NCBI GenBank assembly: GCA_046348855.1
Contig: JAXMDK010000017.1
Location: 38,492-102,491 of the forward strand
Length of the DNA stretch: 64,000 nucleotides
From: TMP-24 sp046348855
Lineage (GTDB): Bacteria; Pseudomonadota; Alphaproteobacteria; Rhodobacterales; Rhodobacteraceae
Direction: 5' to 3'
The position numbers were made by a program, and so were the translations under genes. The notes under the pieces are model-generated. The model searched no databases. It was not told the origin of the DNA and saw nothing but the letters and a program-made list of their open reading frames with translations. Position 1 is the first letter of the stretch. Every line of letters begins with the position of its first letter. This document shows, piece by piece, positions 26,576 to 35,459 of the stretch.

Positions 26576-26595
26576 TGTCAGAGTTTGACACCCTT
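26576..26595. promoter_or_regulatory. Candidate autoregulatory WYL operator
   Basis: TGTCA-GAGTT-TGACA-CCCTT has a perfect 5+5 inverted repeat. It sits between the divergent WYL gene (start at 26557) and the small gene at 26707, so it could control both. Its match to the sites at 14718 and 27053 supports a shared regulator. Confidence 0.5.
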
Positions 26596-26706
26596 GCAGG
26601 CTAGGAAGGTTCCTGCGCCCTGTCGAGTGATTCCCTAAGCAGGTAATTTCAGCACGAGTTCCTTGGGTTCGGCGGGGCGCACCAACTTGGCAGAAGGAAC
26701 TGCAAC

Positions 26707-26970
26707 ATGAGCGGACGTGTCATCAGGATTGAACGGATCTCCTCCCGGAGCGGCGGCGTGGAGGAACCGGTCGTCACCAGCAAGGGCTATCAACTTGCCG
26801 ACCCGGCGCATGGCAAGCACAAGCACCATGCCGAGCATGCGACCTATGTGAAGACGCTCGACGAAGCGGTGGCGCTGATCGAGCGCGGGTTCTCACTTCG
26901 GATGGGGGCGAAAGGCAAGGCCCCTTCGTTGATCGCGCCGAAAAGCCTGCGGATCGTGCGTGCAAGCTAG
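26707..26970 (+). CDS. Small basic protein of unknown function
   Basis: The product is 87 residues, with MSGRVIRIERISSRSGGVEEPVVTS at the start, a His/Lys-rich middle (HGKHKHHAEHATYVKTLDEAVALIERGF) and a basic C-terminus ending IVRAS. No known domain was recognised. AGAAGGAA about 11 bases upstream of the ATG is an acceptable ribosome site. It stands alone between the WYL operator and the TM0106 gene, on the strand of the latter. The helix TLDEAVALIERGFSLRMG could bind nucleic acid or a protein partner. Because it is divergent from the WYL gene and inside the block, it may be a regulator or accessory of the system; that is inference. Confidence 0.6.
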   Translation: MSGRVIRIERISSRSGGVEEPVVTSKGYQLADPAHGKHKHHAEHATYVKTLDEAVALIERGFSLRMGAKGKAPSLIAPKSLRIVRAS

Positions 26971-27052
26971 AGGCGTGATCTCTAAGCACCTAGCATCACG
27001 AAGAAATCGGGGTAATGCTTCGTCGTATTCCGTTGCCGCGCAATGTTGTGCG

Positions 27053-27072
27053 TGACAGTTGTTGACACCCAT
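27053..27072 (+). promoter_or_regulatory. Candidate WYL operator and -35 region before the TM0106-mcrBC unit
   Basis: TGACA-GTTGT-TGACA-CCCAT keeps the 5-base centre and the right half TGACACCCAT of the site at 14718; the left half differs by one base from TGTCA. TTGACA here can serve as a -35 box. It is about 75 bases upstream of the start at 27147. Confidence 0.4.
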
Positions 27073-27146
27073 CTGGGTTATTGAACAAGGTGCAACTCGG
27101 AGACGATTTCGCTTTGAGTTGCGCTCTTTATTAATTGTAGGAACCC

Positions 27147-30100
27147 ATGCGGGCATTTGGCGGCAATATCCTTTTCTCTGCGACGGATCTGATGCGCTTC
27201 ATGGGCTGCGCTCACGCAACCCAGCTTGATCTGTTGCGGATGCGCGGCGAGGGGCCTGAGCCCGGTCAAGACAGCGAAGATGCTGCCCTGCTGCAGAAGC
27301 AGGGGGATGCGCATGAGGCGGCGCATTTGGCGAAGCTGAAGGCATCCGGGCGGCATGTGATCGAGATCGATCGGGGTGATCTGGCTGCCAACGCAGAAGA
27401 AACCCGCGCCGCACTTGCCACAGGGGCCGAGGTGGTGTTCCAGGGCGCGTTTCTCGCGAGCAACTGGGGCGGATGGTCAGACTTTCTGGAGCGGGTCGAG
27501 CGACCCTCGGTTCTGGGTCCGTTCAGCTATGAGGTGGCCGATACCAAGCTCAAGCGCCAGCCTCACCCGAAGCACGTGCTGCAACTGGTGCTCTATTCCG
27601 ACCTTCTGACCGAGATCCAAGGCGTGGCACCCGAATTTGCCCATGTCGAGTTGGGGACAGGCGAGAGGGCGACCCTGCGGCTGGCGGACTATGCCCATTA
27701 CGCGCGCGCCGCTCGCGCTAGACTTGAGGCTTTTGTAGCTGAGCCGGCGACGACGCGACCTGTTCCTTGTTCCGATTGCGCTCTCTGTCGGTGGGCGGAT
27801 CACTGCAGCAGTGTCTGGGATGCCGAGGACAGTCTTTTCAACGTGGCGAACATCGCCAAAGGGCAGGTCAAGAAGCTGGAAGCCGCCGGGATCTCCACGA
27901 TGGCGGGGCTGGCGACGCATGCCGGTTCAATTCGCGGCATGGCGAATGAGACCCTGGAAAAACTGCGCACCCAGGCGCGCCTTCAGAATGCCCGGAAGGT
28001 AGGGGCACCCCACTATGAGCTGCGTCCGCCCCAATTCGGGAAGGGATTTGATCTGCTGCCGGCGCCGCAGCCTGGTGACCTCTTTTACGACATCGAGGGG
28101 GACCCCCATCACGAAGGCGGGCTCGAATATCTGCATGGCGTCTGGCTCGATGGAGGCTTTCGTGCTTTCTGGGCGCATGACCATAAGGCAGAGGCGCGGG
28201 CCCTGTCGGAACTGCTCGACTTCTTCCGGGACCGGCTCGCAAGTTTCCCGCAGGCGCGGATCTATCACTACGCTCCTTACGAAATCACGGCCCTGCGCCG
28301 CCTGACCGCGAAATACGGGATCGGTGAGGCGTTCCTCGACCGGCTGCTTCGGGAGCGCCGCTTTGTGGATCTCTATGCCGTTGTGCGCGGAGGACTGATC
28401 TGCTCCGAGCCCAACTATTCGATCAAGTCGCTGGAAGCCTTCTATGGGCTTGAACGCAAGGGTGAGGTCAAGACGGCCGGCGGTTCGGTTGTGGCCTATG
28501 AACATTGGCGAGAAACCGGCGAGCAGCAGATCCTCGACGAGATCGAGGACTACAATCGCATCGACTGTGTCTCGACGGAGCGTCTCCGCGACTGGTTGGT
28601 TGAAATCCGCCCCGAAGGTCCTTGGCCCCAGGTCATTGAATCTGCCGACGCGAAGGAAAATGAGGACGATGTCGCGGCTCAGGCCTTGCACTCACAGCTT
28701 GCTGCGTCGGGCCTCGCTGAGGACAGGCAGTCGATGCTGTTTGACCTCGGGATGTTTCACAAGCGCGAGGCCAAACCGGCCTGGTGGGCGATCTTTGACA
28801 GTCTGGGTAAGGACGATGAGGATCTGATCGATGATCTCGATGCCTTGGGAGGACTCGTCGCGACTGGGCCCGCCGAGCCGATCAAGCGCTCAGTGCATCG
28901 CAGCTACCGCTTTCCGGCGCAGGAAAGCAAATTGCGCGGCGGCAAGAAGGCCAGCATTCCGACGCCCGAGGGTTTCACATCGGTGAGTATCGAGGCATTC
29001 GATCGGGCGGGACGAACGATAACACTGAAGATTGGTGCGGCACGGGCTGATCTTTTGGCGGACCGCCTGACCCTTCATCCTGATAAGCCGATCAATTCCG
29101 ATGTGATCGCGTCCGCCCTGCGCGACGTGATCGATGACCAATGCGGTCCACGGACCTATCGCGCCGTCGATGATCTTCTTTCGCGGTCGGCCCCGAGGTT
29201 GATGGGCGCGGGCCCCATTCTGCCAGGGGGTGACGTGGTCGCAGGCACCATCGCGGCAGTCGGGCGAATGGATGAAACAGTGATGCCGATTCAGGGACCG
29301 CCTGGGACCGGCAAGACTCATGTCTCGGCGCGAGCAATTCTTTCGCTTGTCCGAGCGGGAAAACGGGTGGGCGTGGCCTCCAATTCCCATGAAGCCATCC
29401 GCAACGTCTTGATGGGATGTCTGAAGGCGCTCGAAGACGAAGATCTTCCGATAGACCTGGACCTCATCCACAAGGTGTCAGGCGATGAGGATGGCTATCC
29501 TCAGGACTGCCCGATCCGCCGCACCAACGACAACGCGGAAGCAGCGTCAGGCGGTCAGGTGGTGGGCGGCACAGCATTCTTCTTTTCCCGCGAAGAGAAC
29601 ACTCAAGCCTTCGACTGGCTGTTCGTGGACGAGGCCGGACAGGTGGGGCTCGCCAACATGGCCGCCATGGGCCGGGCCGCGCGCAACATCGTGCTGGTGG
29701 GCGACCCGCGCCAGTTGCCGCAGGTGATCCAGGGCGCGCATCCGGCGCCTGCGAACCTGTCCTGCCTGGAATGGATGTTGGGTGATCACGCCACCATTCC
29801 GCCGGATCGCGGCATTTTCCTCGGCGTGACACGGCGCATGCATCCGGAGGTTAATCGCTTCATTTCGGATCAGGTCTATGAGGGTCGTCTCGAAAGTCAC
29901 CCCGATACTGCCCGCCAGGCGGTGACCGGCACGAGTTTTCCGGAGGCCGGCGCCTTTTGGGTGCCGGTGGCACATGAAGGGAACGCACAGGTCGCACCGG
30001 AAGAAGTCGAGGCTATCCAAGCTGCCGTCGAGGAACTGCTGACGGGCGCTTGGACGGAGAAGGACGGCGTGACGCGCCCCATTCGTCAGTCTGATATCAT

Positions 30101-30416
30101 CGTCGTCGCGCCCTACAACGCTCAGGTTAACGCGCTACGCGAGGCCTTGCCTGAGGCGATCCGGGTAGGCACGGTGGACAAATTCCAAGGGCAGGAAGCA
30201 CCGGTCTGCCTCGTTTCGATGACGGCATCCTCTGCTGAGGAAACTTCGCGCGGGATGGACTTCCTGTTCTCGCTCAACCGCATCAACGTGGCCGTGTCGC
30301 GGGCAAAAGGTTTGGCCCTGGTTTTCGGGGCTCCGCGTCTGCGCGAGGCTAAGTGCGATACGGTGGAACAAATGCAGCTGGTAAATACGCTATGTGCACT
30401 GAGGAGTCTCAGGTGA
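27147..30416 (+). CDS. TM0106-type RecB-like nuclease fused to a DNA2-like SF1 helicase
   Basis: The product is 1089 residues. The N-terminal RecB-like nuclease has GDAHEAAHLAKL, then YEVADTKLKRQPHPKHVLQLVLYSDLL (active-site Asp131 and Lys133 of the PD-(D/E)XK fold, with the QLVLY helix), and a four-cysteine cluster PCSDCALCRWADHC at about 207-220, probably Fe-S. A middle RNase H-like TM0106 domain follows (DLFYDIEGDPHHEGGLEYLHG, IYHYAPYEITALRRL). The C-terminal SF1 helicase has IQGPPGTGKTHVSA (about 717), VDEAGQVGLANM, VGDPRQLPQV, VDKFQGQEAP and NVAVSRAKG. It is likely a helicase-nuclease that processes DNA ends. Its stop overlaps the McrB-like GTG start, so it is cotranscribed with McrBC. 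Confidence 0.9.
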   Translation: MRAFGGNILFSATDLMRFMGCAHATQLDLLRMRGEGPEPGQDSEDAALLQKQGDAHEAAHLAKLKASGRHVIEIDRGDLAANAEETRAALATGAEVVFQGAFLASNWGGWSDFLERVERPSVLGPFSYEVADTKLKRQPHPKHVLQLVLYSDLLTEIQGVAPEFAHVELGTGERATLRLADYAHYARAARARLEAFVAEPATTRPVPCSDCALCRWADHCSSVWDAEDSLFNVANIAKGQVKKLEAAGISTMAGLATHAGSIRGMANETLEKLRTQARLQNARKVGAPHYELRPPQFGKGFDLLPAPQPGDLFYDIEGDPHHEGGLEYLHGVWLDGGFRAFWAHDHKAEARALSELLDFFRDRLASFPQARIYHYAPYEITALRRLTAKYGIGEAFLDRLLRERRFVDLYAVVRGGLICSEPNYSIKSLEAFYGLERKGEVKTAGGSVVAYEHWRETGEQQILDEIEDYNRIDCVSTERLRDWLVEIRPEGPWPQVIESADAKENEDDVAAQALHSQLAASGLAEDRQSMLFDLGMFHKREAKPAWWAIFDSLGKDDEDLIDDLDALGGLVATGPAEPIKRSVHRSYRFPAQESKLRGGKKASIPTPEGFTSVSIEAFDRAGRTITLKIGAARADLLADRLTLHPDKPINSDVIASALRDVIDDQCGPRTYRAVDDLLSRSAPRLMGAGPILPGGDVVAGTIAAVGRMDETVMPIQGPPGTGKTHVSARAILSLVRAGKRVGVASNSHEAIRNVLMGCLKALEDEDLPIDLDLIHKVSGDEDGYPQDCPIRRTNDNAEAASGGQVVGGTAFFFSREENTQAFDWLFVDEAGQVGLANMAAMGRAARNIVLVGDPRQLPQVIQGAHPAPANLSCLEWMLGDHATIPPDRGIFLGVTRRMHPEVNRFISDQVYEGRLESHPDTARQAVTGTSFPEAGAFWVPVAHEGNAQVAPEEVEAIQAAVEELLTGAWTEKDGVTRPIRQSDIIVVAPYNAQVNALREALPEAIRVGTVDKFQGQEAPVCLVSMTASSAEETSRGMDFLFSLNRINVAVSRAKGLALVFGAPRLREAKCDTVEQMQLVNTLCALRSLR

Positions 30417-32884
30417 CAAACCTTTCAGAGGACCGCCGACTTGTCTTCTACGATGCTGAAGGCACACCCTACCGACCGGTCCGTGACGGCGGCAGCGGGA
30501 GATCCGTTTTCAAGATCAAACCCAAGGGTGCGAGCAACCGCGCCGAGGATGCTATCCACGTGGACAATTGGATCGAGGTCGCTCGTGCCATGCTGATCGA
30601 TGGCCTAGCAGCCAGATGCCAGCCGCTTCCTCGAGGACAGGTGAATTATCTAAAATATGGCGCTCAAAAGTTGTTTCGGTACGAGCTTGATCCAGAACTA
30701 GCCCAGATCTTGGGAATTCCCAGCGAGGGCACTTCTGGCGACGATGTCGGTGTAGTTACTCGGGTGACCATCGAAGCGGCGATGGATGCCTACGACAGCT
30801 ACCGTGCAAACAGATCTCATGCGCATGTATTTGACGCCTTCGGTGAGCCGCGTGACTATTGGGTGCGTTCAACGCGCGAACGCGCAAGTCGCGTTTATCC
30901 GACCAAGCCGCTGATTGGCTTCATCCTGAACAAGACAGAACTGAACGGCGGCTGGGGTCAGAAGGTAGATGCTGCCGCACGCCTTCACAATGCTGGGTTC
31001 ATAATCGTGGATCAGAACGATCAGCCCATCGATCGCCCTGAACGCTATGAGCACCTATTGGAAGGCGCTGACCGGATCAGGCTCTGCGCCCTAAACTATT
31101 TCATCGAACCCGCACGGGAAAAGGCCGAGAGAAAGGTTTCAATCCGCGCGGGCGATCTCGCGGCGGCGATGGGGCTGAAGGATGCGTTCCCGAACATCTG
31201 CCAGGCCCTTGGCGGTGAAAAGTTCCAGAATCTTGCGCAAGTACCGCCGCCCACGAGTACCGAACCGAACCCAAGTAGCTCGACGGTTTTCACATATACG
31301 CTCAATTCCCAACCGGAGGCGGTCACCGTGATCGATACAACCTATTCACCTTCGCCTACCGCTGTGAACTTGATCCTCTATGGCCCGCCAGGTACGGGCA
31401 AGACGTATCATACGGCATGGGAAGCCGTCCGGCTCTGTTTAGGCGAACAGGCCGCAGCCAGCTTAAAAGGCAGGGCTCAGAGAGCCGCCCTGATGGGCGC
31501 GTACCGCAACCTCGTGAGCGAGGGGCGCATTGAATTCGTGACCTTTCACCAATCGATGTCCTACGAGGAGTTCATCGAAGGGCTGCGACCAACCACCGAT
31601 CAAGCTGAAGATGCCTCTAAAGACACAGGGTTTCGGTTGGAACCCGTCGCCGGGATATTTCGGCGCATTTCCGAACGTGCGGAGAAAGGAGTGCCAGTTA
31701 CGTCGAACGAGAACGCCCTTTCTCTCGATGGACGGCAGGTCTTCAAAATGTCGATCGCGCGCGCCAATGTCGCGTCAGAGGACTACCTTTTTGACGAGGC
31801 AATTTCAGAGGGTCACGCGCTTCTCGGCTGGGAGGACATCGATTTCACCGACGACAAATTCTCCGACGTCAACGAGATACTGGAGGCCTGTCGTGAAGAG
31901 GGTTCGCGGGAGGGCGAGGTCTCTCTTCAGTCTGGTCAGGTCAGTCAAGTGGACGTGTTCCGCAATCAGCTTGAAATCGGTGACATCATCGTCGTGACAA
32001 AGGGGAACAGCCTCTTCCGGGCCATTGGTGAGGTTACTGGCAATTACGAATACCGACAGCGTGACAACCGAAAGTACTGCCATCGTCGGTCCGTGCGTTG
32101 GCTCTGGGTGGACAGGGCCGGAGTACCCGCAAGTGAAATTTACGATGGCAACTTCACCATGCGGTCAATTTACTCTCTCAATCGGGCTCGCCTGGATGCC
32201 GTCGCGCTCGAAAGCTACATGAACAGCGGGGGCAAACCCGTCACACGCGAGGCAAGACCTCACGTCCTCATCATCGACGAGATCAATCGGGCGAACATCT
32301 CCAAGGTCTTCGGCGAATTGATCACGCTTCTCGAGCCGGACAAGCGGCTCGGCATGGACGACGAGATCCGCCTGACACTTCCGTATTCCAAGAAGTCTTT
32401 CGGGGTGCCTCAAAACCTGCACGTCATCGGTACGATGAACACGGCCGACCGCTCGATCGCACTCTTGGATACAGCGCTGCGCCGCCGGTTTTCTTTCAAG
32501 GAATTGATGCCTGACCCTTTCGTTCTCTCGAACGACGTTGATGGCGTCGATTTGCAGAAGCTTCTTTCCACGATCAACGAGCGCATCGAGTATCTGTTCG
32601 ACCGGGAACACCAGATCGGGCACGCGTATTTCACCGGCTGCCAGACGCGGTCGGATATCGAGAGAGTCATGCGAGACAAGGTGATCCCGCTGCTGGCAGA
32701 ATATTTCTACGAGGACTGGTCCAAGGTGGCGGCGGTTTTGGGTGACGCTGCACAAGGTCCGTCTCGCTTCCTTGACGCCAAACGAATTGCCGTACCTGGG
32801 GGCATGACCGAAGACGACTTTGCTGGCGAAAAGCTGCGTTGGACTGTCAAAGATGGGTTCGACTTCTCGGAGTTTGCCGACTAA
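30413..32884 (+). CDS. McrB-like AAA+ GTPase/ATPase
   Basis: The product is 823 residues from a GTG at 30413 (GTGA overlap with the preceding stop, GAGGAG 6 bases upstream); an ATG at 30392 is the alternative. The N-terminal 300 residues are of unknown fold and probably read the target DNA. The McrB AAA+ core follows: LYGPPGTGKTYHT (about 324), FHQSMSYEEFIEGL, LIIDEINRANISKVFGEL (Walker B) and IGTMNTADRSIALLD (about 673). Between Walker A and B lies an EVE/PUA-like insert (IGDIIVVTKGNSLFRAIGEVTG, about 515-545), seen in other McrB relatives. McrB hexamers translocate and drive the McrC nuclease to cut modified DNA. The TAATG overlap with mcrC confirms the pair. Confidence 0.93.
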   Translation: MTNLSEDRRLVFYDAEGTPYRPVRDGGSGRSVFKIKPKGASNRAEDAIHVDNWIEVARAMLIDGLAARCQPLPRGQVNYLKYGAQKLFRYELDPELAQILGIPSEGTSGDDVGVVTRVTIEAAMDAYDSYRANRSHAHVFDAFGEPRDYWVRSTRERASRVYPTKPLIGFILNKTELNGGWGQKVDAAARLHNAGFIIVDQNDQPIDRPERYEHLLEGADRIRLCALNYFIEPAREKAERKVSIRAGDLAAAMGLKDAFPNICQALGGEKFQNLAQVPPPTSTEPNPSSSTVFTYTLNSQPEAVTVIDTTYSPSPTAVNLILYGPPGTGKTYHTAWEAVRLCLGEQAAASLKGRAQRAALMGAYRNLVSEGRIEFVTFHQSMSYEEFIEGLRPTTDQAEDASKDTGFRLEPVAGIFRRISERAEKGVPVTSNENALSLDGRQVFKMSIARANVASEDYLFDEAISEGHALLGWEDIDFTDDKFSDVNEILEACREEGSREGEVSLQSGQVSQVDVFRNQLEIGDIIVVTKGNSLFRAIGEVTGNYEYRQRDNRKYCHRRSVRWLWVDRAGVPASEIYDGNFTMRSIYSLNRARLDAVALESYMNSGGKPVTREARPHVLIIDEINRANISKVFGELITLLEPDKRLGMDDEIRLTLPYSKKSFGVPQNLHVIGTMNTADRSIALLDTALRRRFSFKELMPDPFVLSNDVDGVDLQKLLSTINERIEYLFDREHQIGHAYFTGCQTRSDIERVMRDKVIPLLAEYFYEDWSKVAAVLGDAAQGPSRFLDAKRIAVPGGMTEDDFAGEKLRWTVKDGFDFSEFAD

Positions 32885-34203
32885 TGCCGGCCTACACCCT
32901 GCGCGAATGGGAAGCGCTGCCCCATGGCGAAGGGGAAGGCTGCATTCCAGAGCATTTCGCCGAGCGTCTCGCGGCGCTTGCCAGGGCATCTACCTTTGCC
33001 GGCAGAGGTGGCGGCGGTGTGCTCGAGGATCGGCGCCATGAACTGCGAGCGCGCGGTGTCGTCGGCGTCTTGGCGACCAATGGGTGCAGTCTGGAGATCC
33101 TTCCCAAGATCGATGTCGACGGGCGGGGTGGCGAAGCAAGGCAAAACGCTGCCATTCGCAAACGCCTTGTTCACATGCTCGCAGTCGCGCTCGATCTAAA
33201 GATCGAAACGGGCCAGGTCACTGAGCTCGATTGGCAGCGCGAAACGCTCCTGGAAATTCTCATCCGTATTTTCTGCCTCAAACTGACCGATGCCGTTCGT
33301 CGCGGCATGCCGCGACGATACATCGTCCAAGAGGACGACCTTGCGGCACTACGCGGGACACTCGATCTGTCTCGTCAATTCACACGCTTCGCTGCAAACC
33401 CCTCGCGGCTCGCATGCAAATTCGATGAGTTGTCAGAAGACATCGCGCTCAACCGCATCATGAAAGCGGCGGTTGCGCACCTCTTCAGAATGTCGCGCAA
33501 CGCCAGCAACCAGCAGCGTTTGCGCGAACTAGCCTTTGTCTATGCCGACATCTCCGATGTCGCTGTTTCCTCGCTGAGATGGGATGAGGTCATCATCGAC
33601 CGAACCAACCGCGCATGGCAGGAGTTGTTCGGGATGGCGCAACTTTTCCTGCGCAATCGCTACCAAACGACCAGCACCGGTTCAGGGCGGGGGACTGCGC
33701 TCCTCTTTGAGATGAATGCGCTATTCGAGGAGTATGTCGGTCGGTTGCTTACGCGTGCCCTAGCAGGAACAGAATATCGGGTGACCCTTCAGGGTGGACG
33801 GTTGTACTGCCTGACGTCGCTGGACGATGAGCGTCCAGTATTTCAGACGAAACCCGATATTCTGATCTGGCGCGCGGGACAGGTTGCCCATGTAATCGAT
33901 ACTAAATGGAAACGAATATCGCCACAGATCGACGACCGCAAACAAGGTGTCTCACAAGGCGATGTTTACCAGATGATGGCGTACGCTCAGCTTTATGGCG
34001 CGCCACGTCTTACACTTCTCTATCCGCACCACGCGGGTTTAGGTGGAAAGGAACTTGTTCACGCCCGGCATCGCATATCCGGCCACGAAACCATTCTTGA
34101 GATGGCAAGCATCGATGTCGCCAACGGTGACGACATGCTCGGTCGACTTCGAAGCCTGATCTTCGTCGACGAGGCCAACGCAACGAGGGCCTTGCTCGCC
34201 TGA
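32884..34203 (+). CDS. McrC-like nuclease subunit
   Basis: The product is 439 residues. The N-terminal and middle parts match McrC (GVLATNGCSLEILPKID, ETLLEILIRIFCLKLTDAVRRGMPRRYI, LRGTLDLSRQFTRF, CKFDELSEDIALNRIMKAAVAHLFR). The C-terminal PD-(D/E)XK nuclease reads FQTKPDILIWRAGQVAHVIDTKWKRI, giving Asp and the DTK pair of the active site, then QGDVYQMMAYAQLYG. The ATG overlaps the McrB stop by one base. It is expected to bind the McrB hexamer and make double-strand cuts. It ends the unit that begins at 27147. The DNA in this gene and mcrB is slightly AT-richer than in its neighbours. Confidence 0.93.
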   Translation: MPAYTLREWEALPHGEGEGCIPEHFAERLAALARASTFAGRGGGGVLEDRRHELRARGVVGVLATNGCSLEILPKIDVDGRGGEARQNAAIRKRLVHMLAVALDLKIETGQVTELDWQRETLLEILIRIFCLKLTDAVRRGMPRRYIVQEDDLAALRGTLDLSRQFTRFAANPSRLACKFDELSEDIALNRIMKAAVAHLFRMSRNASNQQRLRELAFVYADISDVAVSSLRWDEVIIDRTNRAWQELFGMAQLFLRNRYQTTSTGSGRGTALLFEMNALFEEYVGRLLTRALAGTEYRVTLQGGRLYCLTSLDDERPVFQTKPDILIWRAGQVAHVIDTKWKRISPQIDDRKQGVSQGDVYQMMAYAQLYGAPRLTLLYPHHAGLGGKELVHARHRISGHETILEMASIDVANGDDMLGRLRSLIFVDEANATRALLA

Positions 34204-34317
34204 CTGCGAAAAATCAGTCGGCGTGCAGGTTTCCGTCGTGTGACGAATGACTGGGCGCGCTCCAACTTCGATTGCAACAGCCGACTTCCACCAGCCAGGT
34301 GGTGACAAGCGTTTCGA

Positions 34318-34366
34318 ACGAAACAAAAGAAATACGGGAGGCCACGCCGCGCTTCGCGGCCTCCCC
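34318..34366 (-). terminator. Terminator of the minus-strand recombinase cassette
   Basis: An 11-base stem (GGGAGGCCACG pairing with CGCGGCCTCCC, one mismatch) is followed on the minus strand by a T-rich tail (GTATTTCTTTTGTTTC). It lies about 170 bases past the RepB-like stop. The remainder of the gap 34204-34535 contains no gene I can support. Confidence 0.6.
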
Positions 34367-34535
34367 AGTCTATCATCCACGTGCCGGCAGGTATGCCAGC
34401 ACGTCGCCGACCATCTGGATCGGCTCGATGGGCCCCGACGGGTTCGCCGTCCTCCCCATCACCACACTCGATCCGCCCCACCGTGCGGCGTCTCCTGTGG
34501 TCCCCGCGCTTGTCGGGTCCGGGTCCCCATCGCCT

Positions 34536-35459
34536 TCAGCCGATCGTTCGATCGGAGCCTTCACCTTCGGAGTCTGTGAGCGAACGGAATTCGCCGAGAT
34601 ATTCGCCGCGGTGCCGCCCCAGCCAGGACACCACCTTCGGATTGCCGAGCAGTTTTCGGATATAGCCGCGCGCTACCGTCAGATGCAGTGTGTCGACACC
34701 ATAGGTCTCTTCGAAGGATTTCACCTGGGTCTGCAGGCTCGCCAGTTCGCGCTCCATCTTCGCCATCTGTTCGGTCGAAACCTGACCATCTCGCTTCGGC
34801 TGCTTTCGGCGCGGGACAGCGAGGGCCGCGTCTGGCGTCGCTGCCAAAAGCGCCTTGGCGAACTGAACAGAGTAGTTGTTCTGGCCCGCCATGAGCTCGG
34901 CCGCTTCCACCTGCCGGATCGGGCCCATGCGTCGCAGGATGTCGAATACCGCCATGGGTGCGGACGTGTCTTTCAGCACCTCTACGGCTTCGGGACAAAT
35001 CCCGTTCAGGAGCCGCGTTCTCCGAAAGATCGTTTCAATATTGAGTCCGAGCGCCTCGGCGATTGCTGCTTCTGGCACACCACGTGCGATCGCGCGCTTG
35101 ATCATGCTGTGCTCCTGCACCGCTGCCAGCCGGTTGATCCGTTTGTTGTAGGTGTAGGTTTCGTCATCGGTGGAGACGAGGCACTCGACACGCTGGATGC
35201 CGAGGTCCTTCAGGGCTTCGATGCGCATGTGGCCGTCGAGCAGGAAAAACTTCGCTGCGTCATCAAGGTTGCGCGCCACGACCGGCGCCTCCACCAGCCC
35301 GATCGCCTTAATCGAGCCTCGGATCTGCGCGTATTTCTTGCTTTCCTTGGCACCCGGACGCAGCACCTTCAGCGGAACAAGCTGTTCGATTGCGAGGTCG
35401 ATGGTGTCAGGTTCGAAGGCAAGTTTGACGGCATTGATGCCTCGGCGATCAGCGCTCAT
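34536..35459 (-). CDS. RepB-like partition protein (ParB family)
   Basis: The product is 307 residues. The ParB N-terminal fold (IDLAIEQLVPLKVLRPG, SIKAIGLVEAPVVARN, FLLDGHMRIEALKDLGI) has the GHxR box. An HTH follows (MIKRAIARGVPEAAIAEALGLNIETIFRRTRLL), then a RepB-type C-terminal region with a coiled-coil stretch (MAKMERELASLQTQVKSFEETY) and GYIRKLLGNPKVVSWL. RepB proteins bind centromere-like sites of plasmids. Here, with no repA or repC, it forms the third gene of a recombinase-ParB-RepB cassette, overlapping the ParB gene by 4 bases. The pair may load the recombinase or stabilise the element; that is inference. Confidence 0.85.
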   Translation of the reverse strand: MSADRRGINAVKLAFEPDTIDLAIEQLVPLKVLRPGAKESKKYAQIRGSIKAIGLVEAPVVARNLDDAAKFFLLDGHMRIEALKDLGIQRVECLVSTDDETYTYNKRINRLAAVQEHSMIKRAIARGVPEAAIAEALGLNIETIFRRTRLLNGICPEAVEVLKDTSAPMAVFDILRRMGPIRQVEAAELMAGQNNYSVQFAKALLAATPDAALAVPRRKQPKRDGQVSTEQMAKMERELASLQTQVKSFEETYGVDTLHLTVARGYIRKLLGNPKVVSWLGRHRGEYLGEFRSLTDSEGEGSDRTIG

